Below, one piece after another: positions 1 through 7,632 of a stretch of DNA of 35,491 nucleotides; position 1 is the stretch's first letter, and each line of letters opens with the position of its first letter. A program made the translations under genes and the position numbers. This DNA comes from JBFEUI01 sp041547565. Its GTDB lineage: Bacteria; Pseudomonadota; Gammaproteobacteria; Thiohalomonadales; Thiohalomonadaceae. Below the pieces are notes generated by a model, which was not told where the DNA came from, made no database searches, and was given only the letters and a program-made list of their open reading frames with translations. The stretch covers positions 1-35,491 of the forward strand of contig JBFEUI010000018.1 in NCBI GenBank assembly GCA_041547565.1, written 5' to 3'.

Positions 1-749
1 CGCTGCGGCGGCGCACTGTTGGCCTGATCCAGCAGCCTGGCCAGCATCGCCGGCACCAGCGACACATGGGTCACGGGGAGGCGATTGATATCCTTCCATA
101 CACGCTCTGCATCAAACCCCTGGTGCAATACCATTGCCGCAGCGGCACGCGCGGTGCGATAGACGATGGACATACCGCCAACATGATAAAGCGGCAGGCA
201 ATTAAGCCAACAATCGCCCGCGGCAAGGTCCAGCTTGGCATTCACCGCTCTGGCACTGGCATTGAGTGCCCGGTGCCCGAGCATCACCCCTTTCGGCTCC
301 CCGCCGGAGCCGCTGGTTGCAATAATGGCGGCGATATCGCCCGCCTGCCTGTGCCGTTCACCCGCGCCACTAAGCGCTTCGATTTCCAGTGATGCCACGT
401 CAATATCGAACGGCCTGTCAGCACTGTCGTGCTGGATCACATAATCAACACCGGCCTGTTGCAGCAGGCGGTGATACCACTGCATCGGGGTCTTCGGATC
501 AACGGGGTAGAGTACGGCATCGAGTTTTGAACAGGCATACAGCAACAGCGTGGTCAACCAGGAAGAGGGGCTGAACAGAGCCACGACATCACCCGCCCCA
601 ACACCGCTTTCGCCCAGATGGTGTGCCAGACGATCGACCTGCCTGGCCAGCCCGGCATAACTACAGGTTTCATTTTCACCATGGAGCGCTACCGCATCGC
701 TGCGTTCACAGGCGGCCTGCAACCATTGTGTAAGTCTCTCATCACGCAT
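1..749 (-). CDS. menE: o-succinylbenzoate--CoA ligase-like AMP-forming enzyme (partial, C-terminus off window)
   Basis: The minus strand is open from the ATG at 749 to the window edge, giving the first 249 residues of an adenylate-forming (ANL) enzyme. The ATP-binding P-loop motif TSGSGGEPKG lies near residue 145, and LPLYHVGGMSI follows about 40 residues later, a pattern typical of MenE. MenE activates o-succinylbenzoate with CoA in menaquinone synthesis. The gene starts 66 bases after the ubiE/menG-like gene on the same strand, which supports a menaquinone role. The C-terminal domain is missing, so substrate specificity cannot be fixed; another acyl-CoA synthetase remains possible. Confidence 0.8.
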   Translation of the reverse strand, partial: MRDERLTQWLQAACERSDAVALHGENETCSYAGLARQVDRLAHHLGESGVGAGDVVALFSPSSWLTTLLLYACSKLDAVLYPVDPKTPMQWYHRLLQQAGVDYVIQHDSADRPFDIDVASLEIEALSGAGERHRQAGDIAAIIATSGSGGEPKGVMLGHRALNASARAVNAKLDLAAGDCWLNCLPLYHVGGMSIVYRTARAAAAMVLHQGFDAERVWKDINRLPVTHVSLVPAMLARLLDQANSAPPQ

Positions 750-815
750 GTTTCAGAACCAAACATTACCCTCCAACCCTGGAGGTTGGATGGTTTTAAG
801 CAGAATTACAGCGAA

Positions 816-1547
816 TCATTCGCTGGGTTTGGATCCTATATGGAGACAGGCGATGCCAAATGAAAGGTTTGCATAGGAGACATTCGCCAATCCGGCCTGT
901 TCCATCAGACCTTTCATCTCCCGCTGATCGGGAAAACGGCGTATCGATTCAATCAGATAGGTATAGGCAGCCGGTTGACGTGCCACCATGGCACCGAGAC
1001 GGGGAATAACCAGTGCAGAATAGAGGTTATAGAAGGGGCGGATCAACACCCAGGGTTTTGAAAACTCGAGACAGAGCAGGCGACCTCCCGGCTTCAACAC
1101 ACGGGTGATCTCCTCCAGCGCCCTGCTCATGTGGGTCATATTGCGGATGCCAAAGGCTATCGTCAGGGTATCCACCGAATTGTCTGCCAGCGGAATCGCT
1201 TCACCGCTGCCTGCCACACAGCTGACATGTGAATGGCCGCGTGCCTGCCCCACCTGCATCATCGGCATGCTCGGATCCACAATGACAACATTGCGGTCAG
1301 CGGCGGCCATGCCGCGGGCCACATCACCGGTACCGCCGGCAAGATCAACGATCACCTGTCCCGCTTCGGCTGCGGCCGCCTTGAGCAGGCGGCGCTTCCA
1401 CAGCCGGTGGATACCGAAGCTCATAAAGTCGTTCATGAGGTCGTAGCGCGAGGCTACGACCTCAAAAACGTGGCGGATCCGCTGTTCGCGCTCTTCGGAA
1501 CTGACCGACTGGTATCCGAAGCTATTGTCCAGCTCCTGTTGTCCCAC
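816..1547 (-). CDS. ubiE: Demethylmenaquinone/ubiquinone C-methyltransferase UbiE/MenG
   Basis: A 243-residue class I SAM methyltransferase of the usual UbiE length. It shows the family signature ASRYDLMND (residues 32-40), SAM motif I VDLAGGTGD (68-76) and the FGIRN motif (132-136). The enzyme methylates the ring of demethylmenaquinol and/or 2-methoxy-6-polyprenyl-benzoquinol. The start is GTG, 9 bases after the PCu(A)C stop codon, so it is probably co-transcribed with the copper genes upstream and with menE downstream. The menE neighbour favours a menaquinone role, but most gammaproteobacterial UbiE proteins serve both quinones. Confidence 0.93.
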   Translation of the reverse strand: MGQQELDNSFGYQSVSSEEREQRIRHVFEVVASRYDLMNDFMSFGIHRLWKRRLLKAAAAEAGQVIVDLAGGTGDVARGMAAADRNVVIVDPSMPMMQVGQARGHSHVSCVAGSGEAIPLADNSVDTLTIAFGIRNMTHMSRALEEITRVLKPGGRLLCLEFSKPWVLIRPFYNLYSALVIPRLGAMVARQPAAYTYLIESIRRFPDQREMKGLMEQAGLANVSYANLSFGIACLHIGSKPSE

Positions 1548-1556
1548 AGTGATCGC

Positions 1557-2057
1557 CTACTTCATGTTGTGCTTCATGCCACCCATGTCTTTTTTCATGT
1601 TCATCTGCATCATGACCTTGCGCACAGGGGCTTCAACAGTTTCCGTGCTGCCGTCCTCGTACTCGAGGGTAACGGCGACCTTCTGGCCAGGCGCCAGTTC
1701 ACGTTTCAGGCCGATGAGCATCACATGCAGGCCACCGGGCTTGAGTTCAGCCATGCCATTGGCAGGCACGTCAATTTTATCAATGCGGCGCATCTTCATC
1801 ATGCCGCCCTCATGAATGTGGGTATGCAGCTCAACCACCTTGGCCACATCACTGCTGGCGTTGACTACCGCGTGAGCCTGTGCGTCACGATTTTTCAGCA
1901 TCATGAAGGCCGCGCTGTTGGGCTGACCCGGGGGCACGGCACGTACGTAGGGGGCATTGACGTCCACCATGTCACTTGCCGAACCCGCCAACGCGCCACC
2001 TGCCAGGCCAAATACCATGGGCAGGGCGAAAAGTGTTGTACGCAGAGCTGATTTCAT
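1557..2057 (-). CDS. Periplasmic copper chaperone PCu(A)C family
   Basis: A 166-residue protein with a Sec signal peptide (about residues 1-25, ending ALAG) and the PCu(A)C copper(I) motif H-x10-M-x21-H-x-M, seen as H78, M89, H111 and M113. The tail is rich in Met, His and Lys and looks like an extra copper-binding tail. Family members carry periplasmic Cu(I) to the CuA site of cytochrome oxidase, often with SCO, which is the next gene upstream. Since NosZ also carries CuA and its genes lie close by, NosZ is a plausible client (inference). A good Shine-Dalgarno (AAGGAGAG) precedes the ATG. Confidence 0.92.
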   Translation of the reverse strand: MKSALRTTLFALPMVFGLAGGALAGSASDMVDVNAPYVRAVPPGQPNSAAFMMLKNRDAQAHAVVNASSDVAKVVELHTHIHEGGMMKMRRIDKIDVPANGMAELKPGGLHVMLIGLKRELAPGQKVAVTLEYEDGSTETVEAPVRKVMMQMNMKKDMGGMKHNMK

Positions 2058-2116
2058 CGTTCTCTCCTTTGTCTCTTGATCTCAGATATGGATATTTCCG
2101 TTTACTTCAACAATTT

Positions 2117-2719
2117 CTATTGTGCCAACTGGCCGCGAACTGCCTTGACGATATCCGACGGCATGGTTCCGTGCGGCAGCGCCTCCACAAGGCGCCCCCT
2201 GCGATCGATCACATAGGTCTCGGAGGTATGATCAACCACATACTCCGTGGCCGACTCCTGATCAACCTTGCGGTACGCCGCGCCGTACTGTTTGGCAACT
2301 GCGGCAATCTCTGTTGCGCTACCGGTGACCCCGATAATCGCGTCGTGAAAATATTTGCTATAGGTCTCAAGGCGTTCAACCGTATCCCTGGCAGGGTCGA
2401 CGCTCACGAAAATCGGCTGCACCTGTGCCAGTTCGTCTTCCTCGAGCCGCGACAAGCCGGCGGCCATCAGCGACAGGGATGTCGGGCAGATATCGGGACA
2501 CCAGGTGTAACCGAAATAGAGCAGTACCACCTTACCCTGAAAATCGTGCAGCGATACCTTTCCCTTGTTCGACGTGAGGGTAAAGTCGCCACCCTGTGGC
2601 TGCTCGACCGGTGCAAACAGTACACCGTGTTCAGATTGCTGCTCAGGCTGCCAGAAAAACAGCACCCAGATTAGGGCGATCGCCAGAATTACGATTAGCA
2701 GTGGAAGTATGCGTTTCAT
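2117..2719 (-). CDS. SCO1/SenC/PrrC family copper/thiol-disulfide protein
   Basis: A 200-residue protein with an N-terminal membrane anchor (about residues 4-22) followed by a periplasmic thioredoxin-like domain. The copper-binding CxxxC (C74 and C78, in YTWCPDICPT) and the distal histidine H164 are present, as needed for Cu binding in SCO proteins. SCO proteins reduce and/or metallate CuA centres. The start overlaps the stop of the preceding gene by one base (TAATG), which indicates translational coupling, and the PCu(A)C gene follows after about 60 bases. Whether the client is cytochrome oxidase or NosZ cannot be read from sequence. Confidence 0.95.
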   Translation of the reverse strand: MKRILPLLIVILAIALIWVLFFWQPEQQSEHGVLFAPVEQPQGGDFTLTSNKGKVSLHDFQGKVVLLYFGYTWCPDICPTSLSLMAAGLSRLEEDELAQVQPIFVSVDPARDTVERLETYSKYFHDAIIGVTGSATEIAAVAKQYGAAYRKVDQESATEYVVDHTSETYVIDRRGRLVEALPHGTMPSDIVKAVRGQLAQ

Positions 2720-3198
2720 TAGCGGTTACTCGTGTCAAAGCGATACGGTGCGATAATCACTCCCTCGTCGGTTTGCACCATAACCTTCGCTTCCCAGCTC
2801 ATACGGTTCCGAACACAAACCGGCAGTATGCCATTGCCGTGGTAAACCCCCGCCTCTTTCCTCTTCAAACTAAAGCGGTTAACTCCCATGTTCATATCCA
2901 CGCCGGCAAAATCCACCGTGATTGCCTTTGCGTCCAGTGCCTCGGTCTCTACCGTCAGTTGCAGTTGCTCGATAACAGGGATGGGTTGGGGCGAGATGCC
3001 AAAGGTCACCTTGCCTCCTCCAGGAATAGTCAGGCTGCATGCACGCTGATGCAGATCACAGCCGCTATCCAGCTCGGCCTGGGCAATCACAGTCTGGGCC
3101 TGCTGGAGTTTTAGTTTGTAGCCAACCGCTGCACCAATCGCGACGACAAGCACGGCTGCCATTACCCACATTAATCGACTATTCATAACGTCCGACAT
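2719..3198 (-). CDS. Unrecognised membrane-anchored protein, first gene of the SCO operon
   Basis: A 159-residue protein with one N-terminal transmembrane segment (about residues 9-27) and a periplasmic domain. Visible features are two cysteines in CDLHQRACSL (about 47-54), a GGG turn, and a beta-rich stretch with DMNMGVNRF and a third cysteine in LPVCVRNRMSW. The DMNMG and cysteine residues could bind a metal, but I cannot assign a family with confidence. It may be a remote FixH/YtkA-like fold. It is translationally coupled to the SCO gene (shared base at 2719), so a role in copper-centre assembly is likely by context only. Confidence 0.75.
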   Translation of the reverse strand: MSDVMNSRLMWVMAAVLVVAIGAAVGYKLKLQQAQTVIAQAELDSGCDLHQRACSLTIPGGGKVTFGISPQPIPVIEQLQLTVETEALDAKAITVDFAGVDMNMGVNRFSLKRKEAGVYHGNGILPVCVRNRMSWEAKVMVQTDEGVIIAPYRFDTSNR

Positions 3199-3528
3199 TC
3201 GCCACGCACCTGTTATTCAACAACACGGTAATGTCACAACCACTCAGCAGTTTAAAACAAACATACTGCCAATAATCTATCTCAAATGGGAGTGTGTGAA
3301 ATCACGCACTTTGTTGCATTACCACTGCCAAGAGTGACAGCTAAAACCATATGTTTCATCTGGCCATCAACACAGCATTGCAAAACACTGTGAAAGCTGT
3401 GGCTGGATGTCGCGCATAAATCAAACGCCAGCGACAGATGCACCTCGGGACGCTTCCAGCCTCGCGAATGGGCGGCACGCACCAGATTCGACCTTACGTG
3501 TTGCATTCGTGGCGGTATGAAAACCGGC
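3199..3528. other. Intergenic gap between nosY and the SCO operon
   Basis: A 330-base gap. It contains the CRP-like palindrome at 3292-3309 and presumably the promoter of the SCO operon. Open frames across it (for example minus strand 3282-3593) start inside nosY, lack a ribosome site and have no recognisable product, so I treat the gap as non-coding. No clear terminator hairpin with a T-run was seen after nosY. Confidence 0.5.
3292..3309 (-). promoter_or_regulatory. CRP/FNR-family-like palindrome upstream of the SCO operon
   Basis: GTGTGTGA-AA-TCACGCAC is a near-perfect inverted repeat centred about 102 bases upstream of the 159-residue gene. Its 16-base core differs at one base from the palindrome upstream of nosZ (13965-13980). 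The arms match TGTGA-N6-TCACA of CRP-type sites at four of five positions when aligned as a 16-mer. The binding factor is unknown. Confidence 0.5.
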
Positions 3529-4356
3529 TCAGGGCAGATCGCTGCGACGAAACAGAAGATAACCACCAAAGGCAAACAATGTGCCCAGCGCAACGGGATA
3601 CAGTAACGCCCAGGCCATGTAACCGATGCGACCGAAGTTATCCAGTATCACATAGGCAGTCGGGCCCAGCAGTACGAGCTGGGAATCAAACAGCAGCATG
3701 GCCGCAGTACGGAACGACTGCAGCGGGTTTGCAAGTGCAATTGCCACTGCAGCATCAGGGGGCAGGTGCTCGCGTATCAAAACACCCAGCAGGATAAGAT
3801 CTATAAACAGTATCAGTGTCAGCCAGACCACAAACGCGGCGCCCTGGGCGACATCCGCAGAACGTGCCAGGGTAGAGATAAGCATACCGATACCCAGGAA
3901 ACACCAGCTCAGTGCGATCAGCAGACCCGAATAATAGAGAAACAGCTGCCAGGGGATCTCGGCGCCTTTTATCGCGCCCCAGATCACCGCAAACACCATG
4001 GCAAGGAAAACGGGCAGAAACACGACAACAAAACGTCCCAGCATTTTTCCCCAGAACCACGCTGCCAGCGAAACCGGTAGCGACAACAGGTACTCAAACA
4101 CACCCGCTTCACGATCACCCGCCACTGAACGAACTGTCGTTATCAGGATAAAGATCGGCAATATCGCCATCGACAGCTGAATATAGGTGATCATCAGGCG
4201 GGTAATGCCCGTGAAGCCCATAATGCGCGACTCAGTCAATCCGAACAGAAACAGCAGCACAATAATCCCGCCGAACACCGCGCTGTAGACCATGAACCAG
4301 CGGGCGCGCAACGATTCCAGGATATCGGTGTAGGCGGTAAGTAAAAGATGCTTCAT
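3529..4356 (-). CDS. nosY: NosY, ABC transporter permease for NosZ copper-site maturation
   Basis: A 275-residue polytopic membrane protein with about six hydrophobic segments, typical of the ABC-2 type permease NosY. It carries the DREAGVFEYLLSLP stretch (about residues 81-94) found in this family. NosY forms a complex with the ATPase NosF and the periplasmic beta-helix protein NosD for assembly of the CuZ cluster. It is last in the nos operon, starting 21 bases after nosL. The order nosF-nosL-nosY differs from the common nosF-nosY-nosL. Confidence 0.94.
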   Translation of the reverse strand: MKHLLLTAYTDILESLRARWFMVYSAVFGGIIVLLFLFGLTESRIMGFTGITRLMITYIQLSMAILPIFILITTVRSVAGDREAGVFEYLLSLPVSLAAWFWGKMLGRFVVVFLPVFLAMVFAVIWGAIKGAEIPWQLFLYYSGLLIALSWCFLGIGMLISTLARSADVAQGAAFVVWLTLILFIDLILLGVLIREHLPPDAAVAIALANPLQSFRTAAMLLFDSQLVLLGPTAYVILDNFGRIGYMAWALLYPVALGTLFAFGGYLLFRRSDLP

Positions 4357-4377
4357 TACAGTTGGATTCCGGATTCG

Positions 4378-4881
4378 TTATTGTGTGTTTCGCTCTTGCG
4401 CCTGCGCTTCAAGGTGTGCCCCGTGCACATTAAACCTCTTCTCCACTTCGAATATGTGTGTCTTTGCGGCATTGAAATCCAGCGCATTCTCTGTCTTGTC
4501 AGGCTGCGCGCCCAGGCCGTATTCCATCGGTGTTACCTGACCTTTTACATAATAGGCGGCACGCGCATCGATCCAGTGGCCGTCACGATGGTCTGTCACC
4601 CATATTTCAGTACCCGGCGCATCTTTCCAGGGTTTGTCTTCCAGCCAGATCACGGCACAGCCAATATCATCAAACAGGCGCACGCGCGAGCGCTTGTTTT
4701 CAGCTGTAAAACGCACCTGCGCCGAGTGTTTCCTGTCGCTCAACACCATACGGCAGCGTTCGCAGGTATCGCGGTCCCAGTGGACCTCGACCGGACCCGT
4801 CCCGGCATCGCTGCATCCACCCATTAACGATAACCAGACGGCAAGCAGTGTCACTATCCCAACGCGCTGCAATACCTTCAC
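4378..4881 (-). CDS. nosL: NosL, outer-membrane-type copper(I) lipoprotein
   Basis: A 167-residue lipoprotein: the lipobox LMGG-C puts the lipidated cysteine at residue 23. The NosL copper motif CxxCxM is present (C40, C43, M45 in DTCERCRMVLSD). NosL binds Cu(I) and delivers it to NosD and apo-NosZ. The start codon overlaps the nosF stop (ATGA), so it is translationally coupled to nosF. It lies between nosF and nosY in one operon. Confidence 0.95.
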   Translation of the reverse strand: MKVLQRVGIVTLLAVWLSLMGGCSDAGTGPVEVHWDRDTCERCRMVLSDRKHSAQVRFTAENKRSRVRLFDDIGCAVIWLEDKPWKDAPGTEIWVTDHRDGHWIDARAAYYVKGQVTPMEYGLGAQPDKTENALDFNAAKTHIFEVEKRFNVHGAHLEAQAQERNTQ

Positions 4882-5735
4882 GCATGCGCCTCATTCATCT
4901 GGATCGTACTCAACAATCCCGCATAGCGCGACAGGATCCCGAGAAAGCGCAGGCGATCGGGACCGGCCACAATACCCTCCCAGACCTTCCCTGCTTCACA
5001 ATCTTTGAAACCCCATTCGGCAATTGCCTTGGCAAACGCCGGTTCCGGCCGCGTCAGTTCCACCTTGCAGTGCAGCCGACTGTTCATGTCGATCTCATCG
5101 GCAACGCGATCATCGAGCACGACAACACCCTGGTCCATTTCAATAACGCGGTTTACCAGCGATGCCACCTCATCAAGTCGGTGACTGGAGATAATCATTG
5201 CCGCCTGTTCCTGCTTCTCGGCCAACAGGCCGAAAAATACATGGCGCGCTTCCGGGTCGAGGTTTGCCGCCGGCTCATCCATGATCAGCAGATCGCTGTC
5301 GCGGCCGAGCGCGATGCTGATCAGCAGCTTTTGCTTCTGGCCGCCGGAAAGTTTCACAAAGGGCTGTTTACGGAATTTCGCAGGATCAAGGCCCAGGCGC
5401 TCTGCGACCGCCTCCATTTGTGCCGGTTCTGCATTACACACCCCGGCCGCAAAACGGATTAACTGCCCGACGGGCATCTTCAGCGGAGGCGGGAGTTGGG
5501 GTACAAAACCGATGCGCGCCAGCACCTCCTGCCGTGCCTTGCGCGGGTCCTTGCCATCGACATGCACACTACCGTTGCAGGTATACTCGCCCAACAGACA
5601 GCGAATCAGCGTCGTTTTTCCCGCACCATTCGAACCGACCAGAGCCACACGATCGCCGGAGGCGATGGACAGGTCCACCTGCTTGAGCACGGTATTGCGC
5701 CGAAATGTCTTACTGACCTTGTCAAAACGGATCAT
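4878..5735 (-). CDS. nosF: NosF, ABC transporter ATPase for NosZ maturation
   Basis: A 285-residue ABC ATPase with Walker A GSNGAGKTT (34-42), signature LSGGQ (129-133) and Walker B LLIMDEP (149-155), followed by a C-terminal extension of about 80 residues typical of NosF. It powers the NosDFY complex at the cytoplasmic face. It begins 116 bases after nosH ends, the largest gap in the downstream half of the cluster, and that gap holds an inverted repeat. Confidence 0.95.
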   Translation of the reverse strand: MIRFDKVSKTFRRNTVLKQVDLSIASGDRVALVGSNGAGKTTLIRCLLGEYTCNGSVHVDGKDPRKARQEVLARIGFVPQLPPPLKMPVGQLIRFAAGVCNAEPAQMEAVAERLGLDPAKFRKQPFVKLSGGQKQKLLISIALGRDSDLLIMDEPAANLDPEARHVFFGLLAEKQEQAAMIISSHRLDEVASLVNRVIEMDQGVVVLDDRVADEIDMNSRLHCKVELTRPEPAFAKAIAEWGFKDCEAGKVWEGIVAGPDRLRFLGILSRYAGLLSTIQMNEAHA

Positions 5736-5766
5736 GTATCTGTCTTTCTTGTTATACTCAGGGGCC

Positions 5767-5789
5767 GAATGTGCACAGCCTGTACATTC
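5767..5789. repeat. Inverted repeat in the nosH-nosF gap
   Basis: GAATGT at 5767-5772 is repeated inverted as ACATTC at 5784-5789 with an 11-base centre that is itself partly palindromic. It lies 32 bases upstream of nosF. It could be an operator or an mRNA processing hairpin; there is no T-run, so it is not a standard terminator. Confidence 0.35.
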
Positions 5790-5851
5790 ATCTGTCTCTG
5801 TCCGCCAGGCGCGCTGGCCTCACGCCATGCACCCGCACCGTAGTGCCGATA

Positions 5852-6817
5852 CTACAGCAATTTGCTCAAGCCTTTCACCTCAAATCTCAATGAATCGGTG
5901 GGACAGGTATCGACACAAAGCCCGCAGCGGGTGCAATCCGCACCGATGGGCACCTCCACGTCCTGTGCCCGTCCTTTGATAACGGGATCAAGCACATGCG
6001 GCACCAGGCAAACCTTGCGGCAATCCCCCTCGTGCTGACAGTCGGAGAGGTTGTATTTAACACGTAGCGGTGATACCAGACCCACAAAACCGTAGGTCAG
6101 GCCTATCGGACAGGCGTAGCGACACCAGAAGCGGCGCGAGAAGAAGATCTCAAACAGCAGCAAAAAAGCCACCCACAGCAGGATCACGCCCGGTCCGTAA
6201 ATGAGCGCACGGCTGAGAATGCCGGTAGGCGATATCGTCTCGTAGACGGTATAGCCGGTCGCAAAGGCCAGCACCGCAAAAATAATATAAAGCACGGTAC
6301 GGGTGCTGCGATTGAAATCGTAATTTTTTGCCCAGCCCCTGGCATAGAGCATCAGGTGCAGCTTTTCAGCCCACTCTGCCACCAGATGGTAGGGGCAAAC
6401 CCAGGAACAGAAGCTACGACCACCCAGTAAAATCCATAGCACCAGCACCGTGACGGTACCGATGAGAAGATTGATCAATACATGCTTGAAGGCCAGCATC
6501 ACCTGCAGTGCAGAGTTCAGGTCGGCCATGTGGAAACCGAGAAAGCGCGAGGCGGTCAACGCCCCTTCCAGCAATTGGATGTCCAGCTGATAGGAGATCA
6601 CGAACAGCACATTCACGAAGATCAGCGTGATCCAGCGGCGGTTGCGCCACTTGTTGCTGCTGTGCTCCTCGTGCATTTTCGCCACTTCTTCCCTGCTGAT
6701 CTTTTGTCCTTTTTTATAGAAATGGATCTCCTGTGCCTTGGGCGTGATATCGTCCTTGGCCGGTTTCGTCGGTTCCCGGCCAAGCAGTTGCATCATTGAC
6801 TCTTTGAATAGGTTCAT
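5852..6817 (-). CDS. nosH: NosH, NapH-type membrane ferredoxin (quinol dehydrogenase subunit)
   Basis: A 321-residue polytopic protein. After a charged N-terminal cytoplasmic region it has about four to five membrane segments, two conserved CxxxCP motifs facing the quinol site (C137/C141 in CSWVCP and C232/C236 in CRYACP), and a C-terminal ferredoxin domain with a full cluster motif CTRCGLCVDTCP (C295, C298, C301, C305) plus further cysteines at 260-270. NapH/NosH proteins oxidise menaquinol and pass electrons to NapG/NosG. It starts two bases after the nosG stop codon. This is the electron-input module of clade II nos systems. Confidence 0.93.
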   Translation of the reverse strand: MNLFKESMMQLLGREPTKPAKDDITPKAQEIHFYKKGQKISREEVAKMHEEHSSNKWRNRRWITLIFVNVLFVISYQLDIQLLEGALTASRFLGFHMADLNSALQVMLAFKHVLINLLIGTVTVLVLWILLGGRSFCSWVCPYHLVAEWAEKLHLMLYARGWAKNYDFNRSTRTVLYIIFAVLAFATGYTVYETISPTGILSRALIYGPGVILLWVAFLLLFEIFFSRRFWCRYACPIGLTYGFVGLVSPLRVKYNLSDCQHEGDCRKVCLVPHVLDPVIKGRAQDVEVPIGADCTRCGLCVDTCPTDSLRFEVKGLSKLL

Positions 6818-6819
6818 GA

Positions 6820-7632
6820 CTAGGCCTTCAGTATGCTTTCCATATCGATGACGATGGCAGCCGGCTCGGTAGGACAGACCATCTCGCAGGCACCGCAGCC
6901 GACACAGCCCTCAAGGATGACCGGGCGCATGGCATTGCTGCCTTCCGCCACCGGCTCAAGCTTGATCGCATGCTTGGGCGGGCACTGATTCTCGTCACCG
7001 GCCGGGGGATTGCCCGCCTCGCACTGTGCAATGCGAATCTCGATGGGACAGTGTCGTACACAGAGATCACATATCTCCAGATCAAAATCGCGATCGCGTA
7101 CCGGGATCGGATTCCAGCGGTCAATTTCGTTGTATCGGAACAGCCCGTTGAACGCTTCATCACGCACCTTGCCCTTGAAACCCTTGCCCTGCATCGCCAG
7201 ACACAGTTTGGGCTTGTCCAGTCGTGCAAAGCCGATATGCACCTGGTGCGGATAGTCGGTGTCATGGGACAGTGCGCCTGTGGGACAGGCCAGCACGCAC
7301 TGCAGGCCGTCGCAGGAGAAGTCACAGCCCTGGGCACGTGCGTCGACATAGGCTGCACCCACACCAAAGCCATCCTCGGCATCGGCCAGTAAAATCGCCT
7401 TCACCGGACAGACCTGCACGCACTGGCCGCACTTGATACACGATGCAAGATATTCCTGTTCATTGAGTGCACCCGGCGGCCGCAGACGCGGCACGGACTG
7501 ACTGGCCACAGGATAGAAGCCCAGCATTGATGCGCCCACCAAACCGGCACCCATGCCGATGGAACGCAGGAAACGTCTGCGCGCCTTCTGTGCGCGCGGA
7601 TTCAGCTTTTTGGATTTCTGTTTGTCAGTCAC
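6820..7632 (-). CDS. nosG: NosG, NapG-type periplasmic ferredoxin with Tat signal
   Basis: A 270-residue ferredoxin with a twin-arginine signal (RRRFLRSIG, residues 18-26) and four cysteine groups: CIKCGQCVQVCP (from C65), CDFSCDGLQCVLACP, CDLCVRHCP and CVGCGACEMVCP, enough for four [4Fe-4S] clusters. It should accept electrons from NosH and reduce a periplasmic cytochrome c. The gene overlaps nosD by four bases (ATGA) and precedes nosH by two bases. Note that NosG uses Tat whereas NosZ in this locus uses Sec. Confidence 0.94.
   Translation of the reverse strand: MTDKQKSKKLNPRAQKARRRFLRSIGMGAGLVGASMLGFYPVASQSVPRLRPPGALNEQEYLASCIKCGQCVQVCPVKAILLADAEDGFGVGAAYVDARAQGCDFSCDGLQCVLACPTGALSHDTDYPHQVHIGFARLDKPKLCLAMQGKGFKGKVRDEAFNGLFRYNEIDRWNPIPVRDRDFDLEICDLCVRHCPIEIRIAQCEAGNPPAGDENQCPPKHAIKLEPVAEGSNAMRPVILEGCVGCGACEMVCPTEPAAIVIDMESILKA

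Noticed and set aside
1233..2051. Open frame (272 codons) on the plus strand opposite ubiE and PCu(A)C
   Set aside because: It spans two genuine minus-strand genes and their gap and has a His-rich low-information product.
3282..3593. Possible 103-residue protein on the minus strand in the nosY-SCO gap
   Set aside because: It begins inside nosY, has no ribosome site, and covers the palindrome at 3292-3309; a non-coding reading is simpler.
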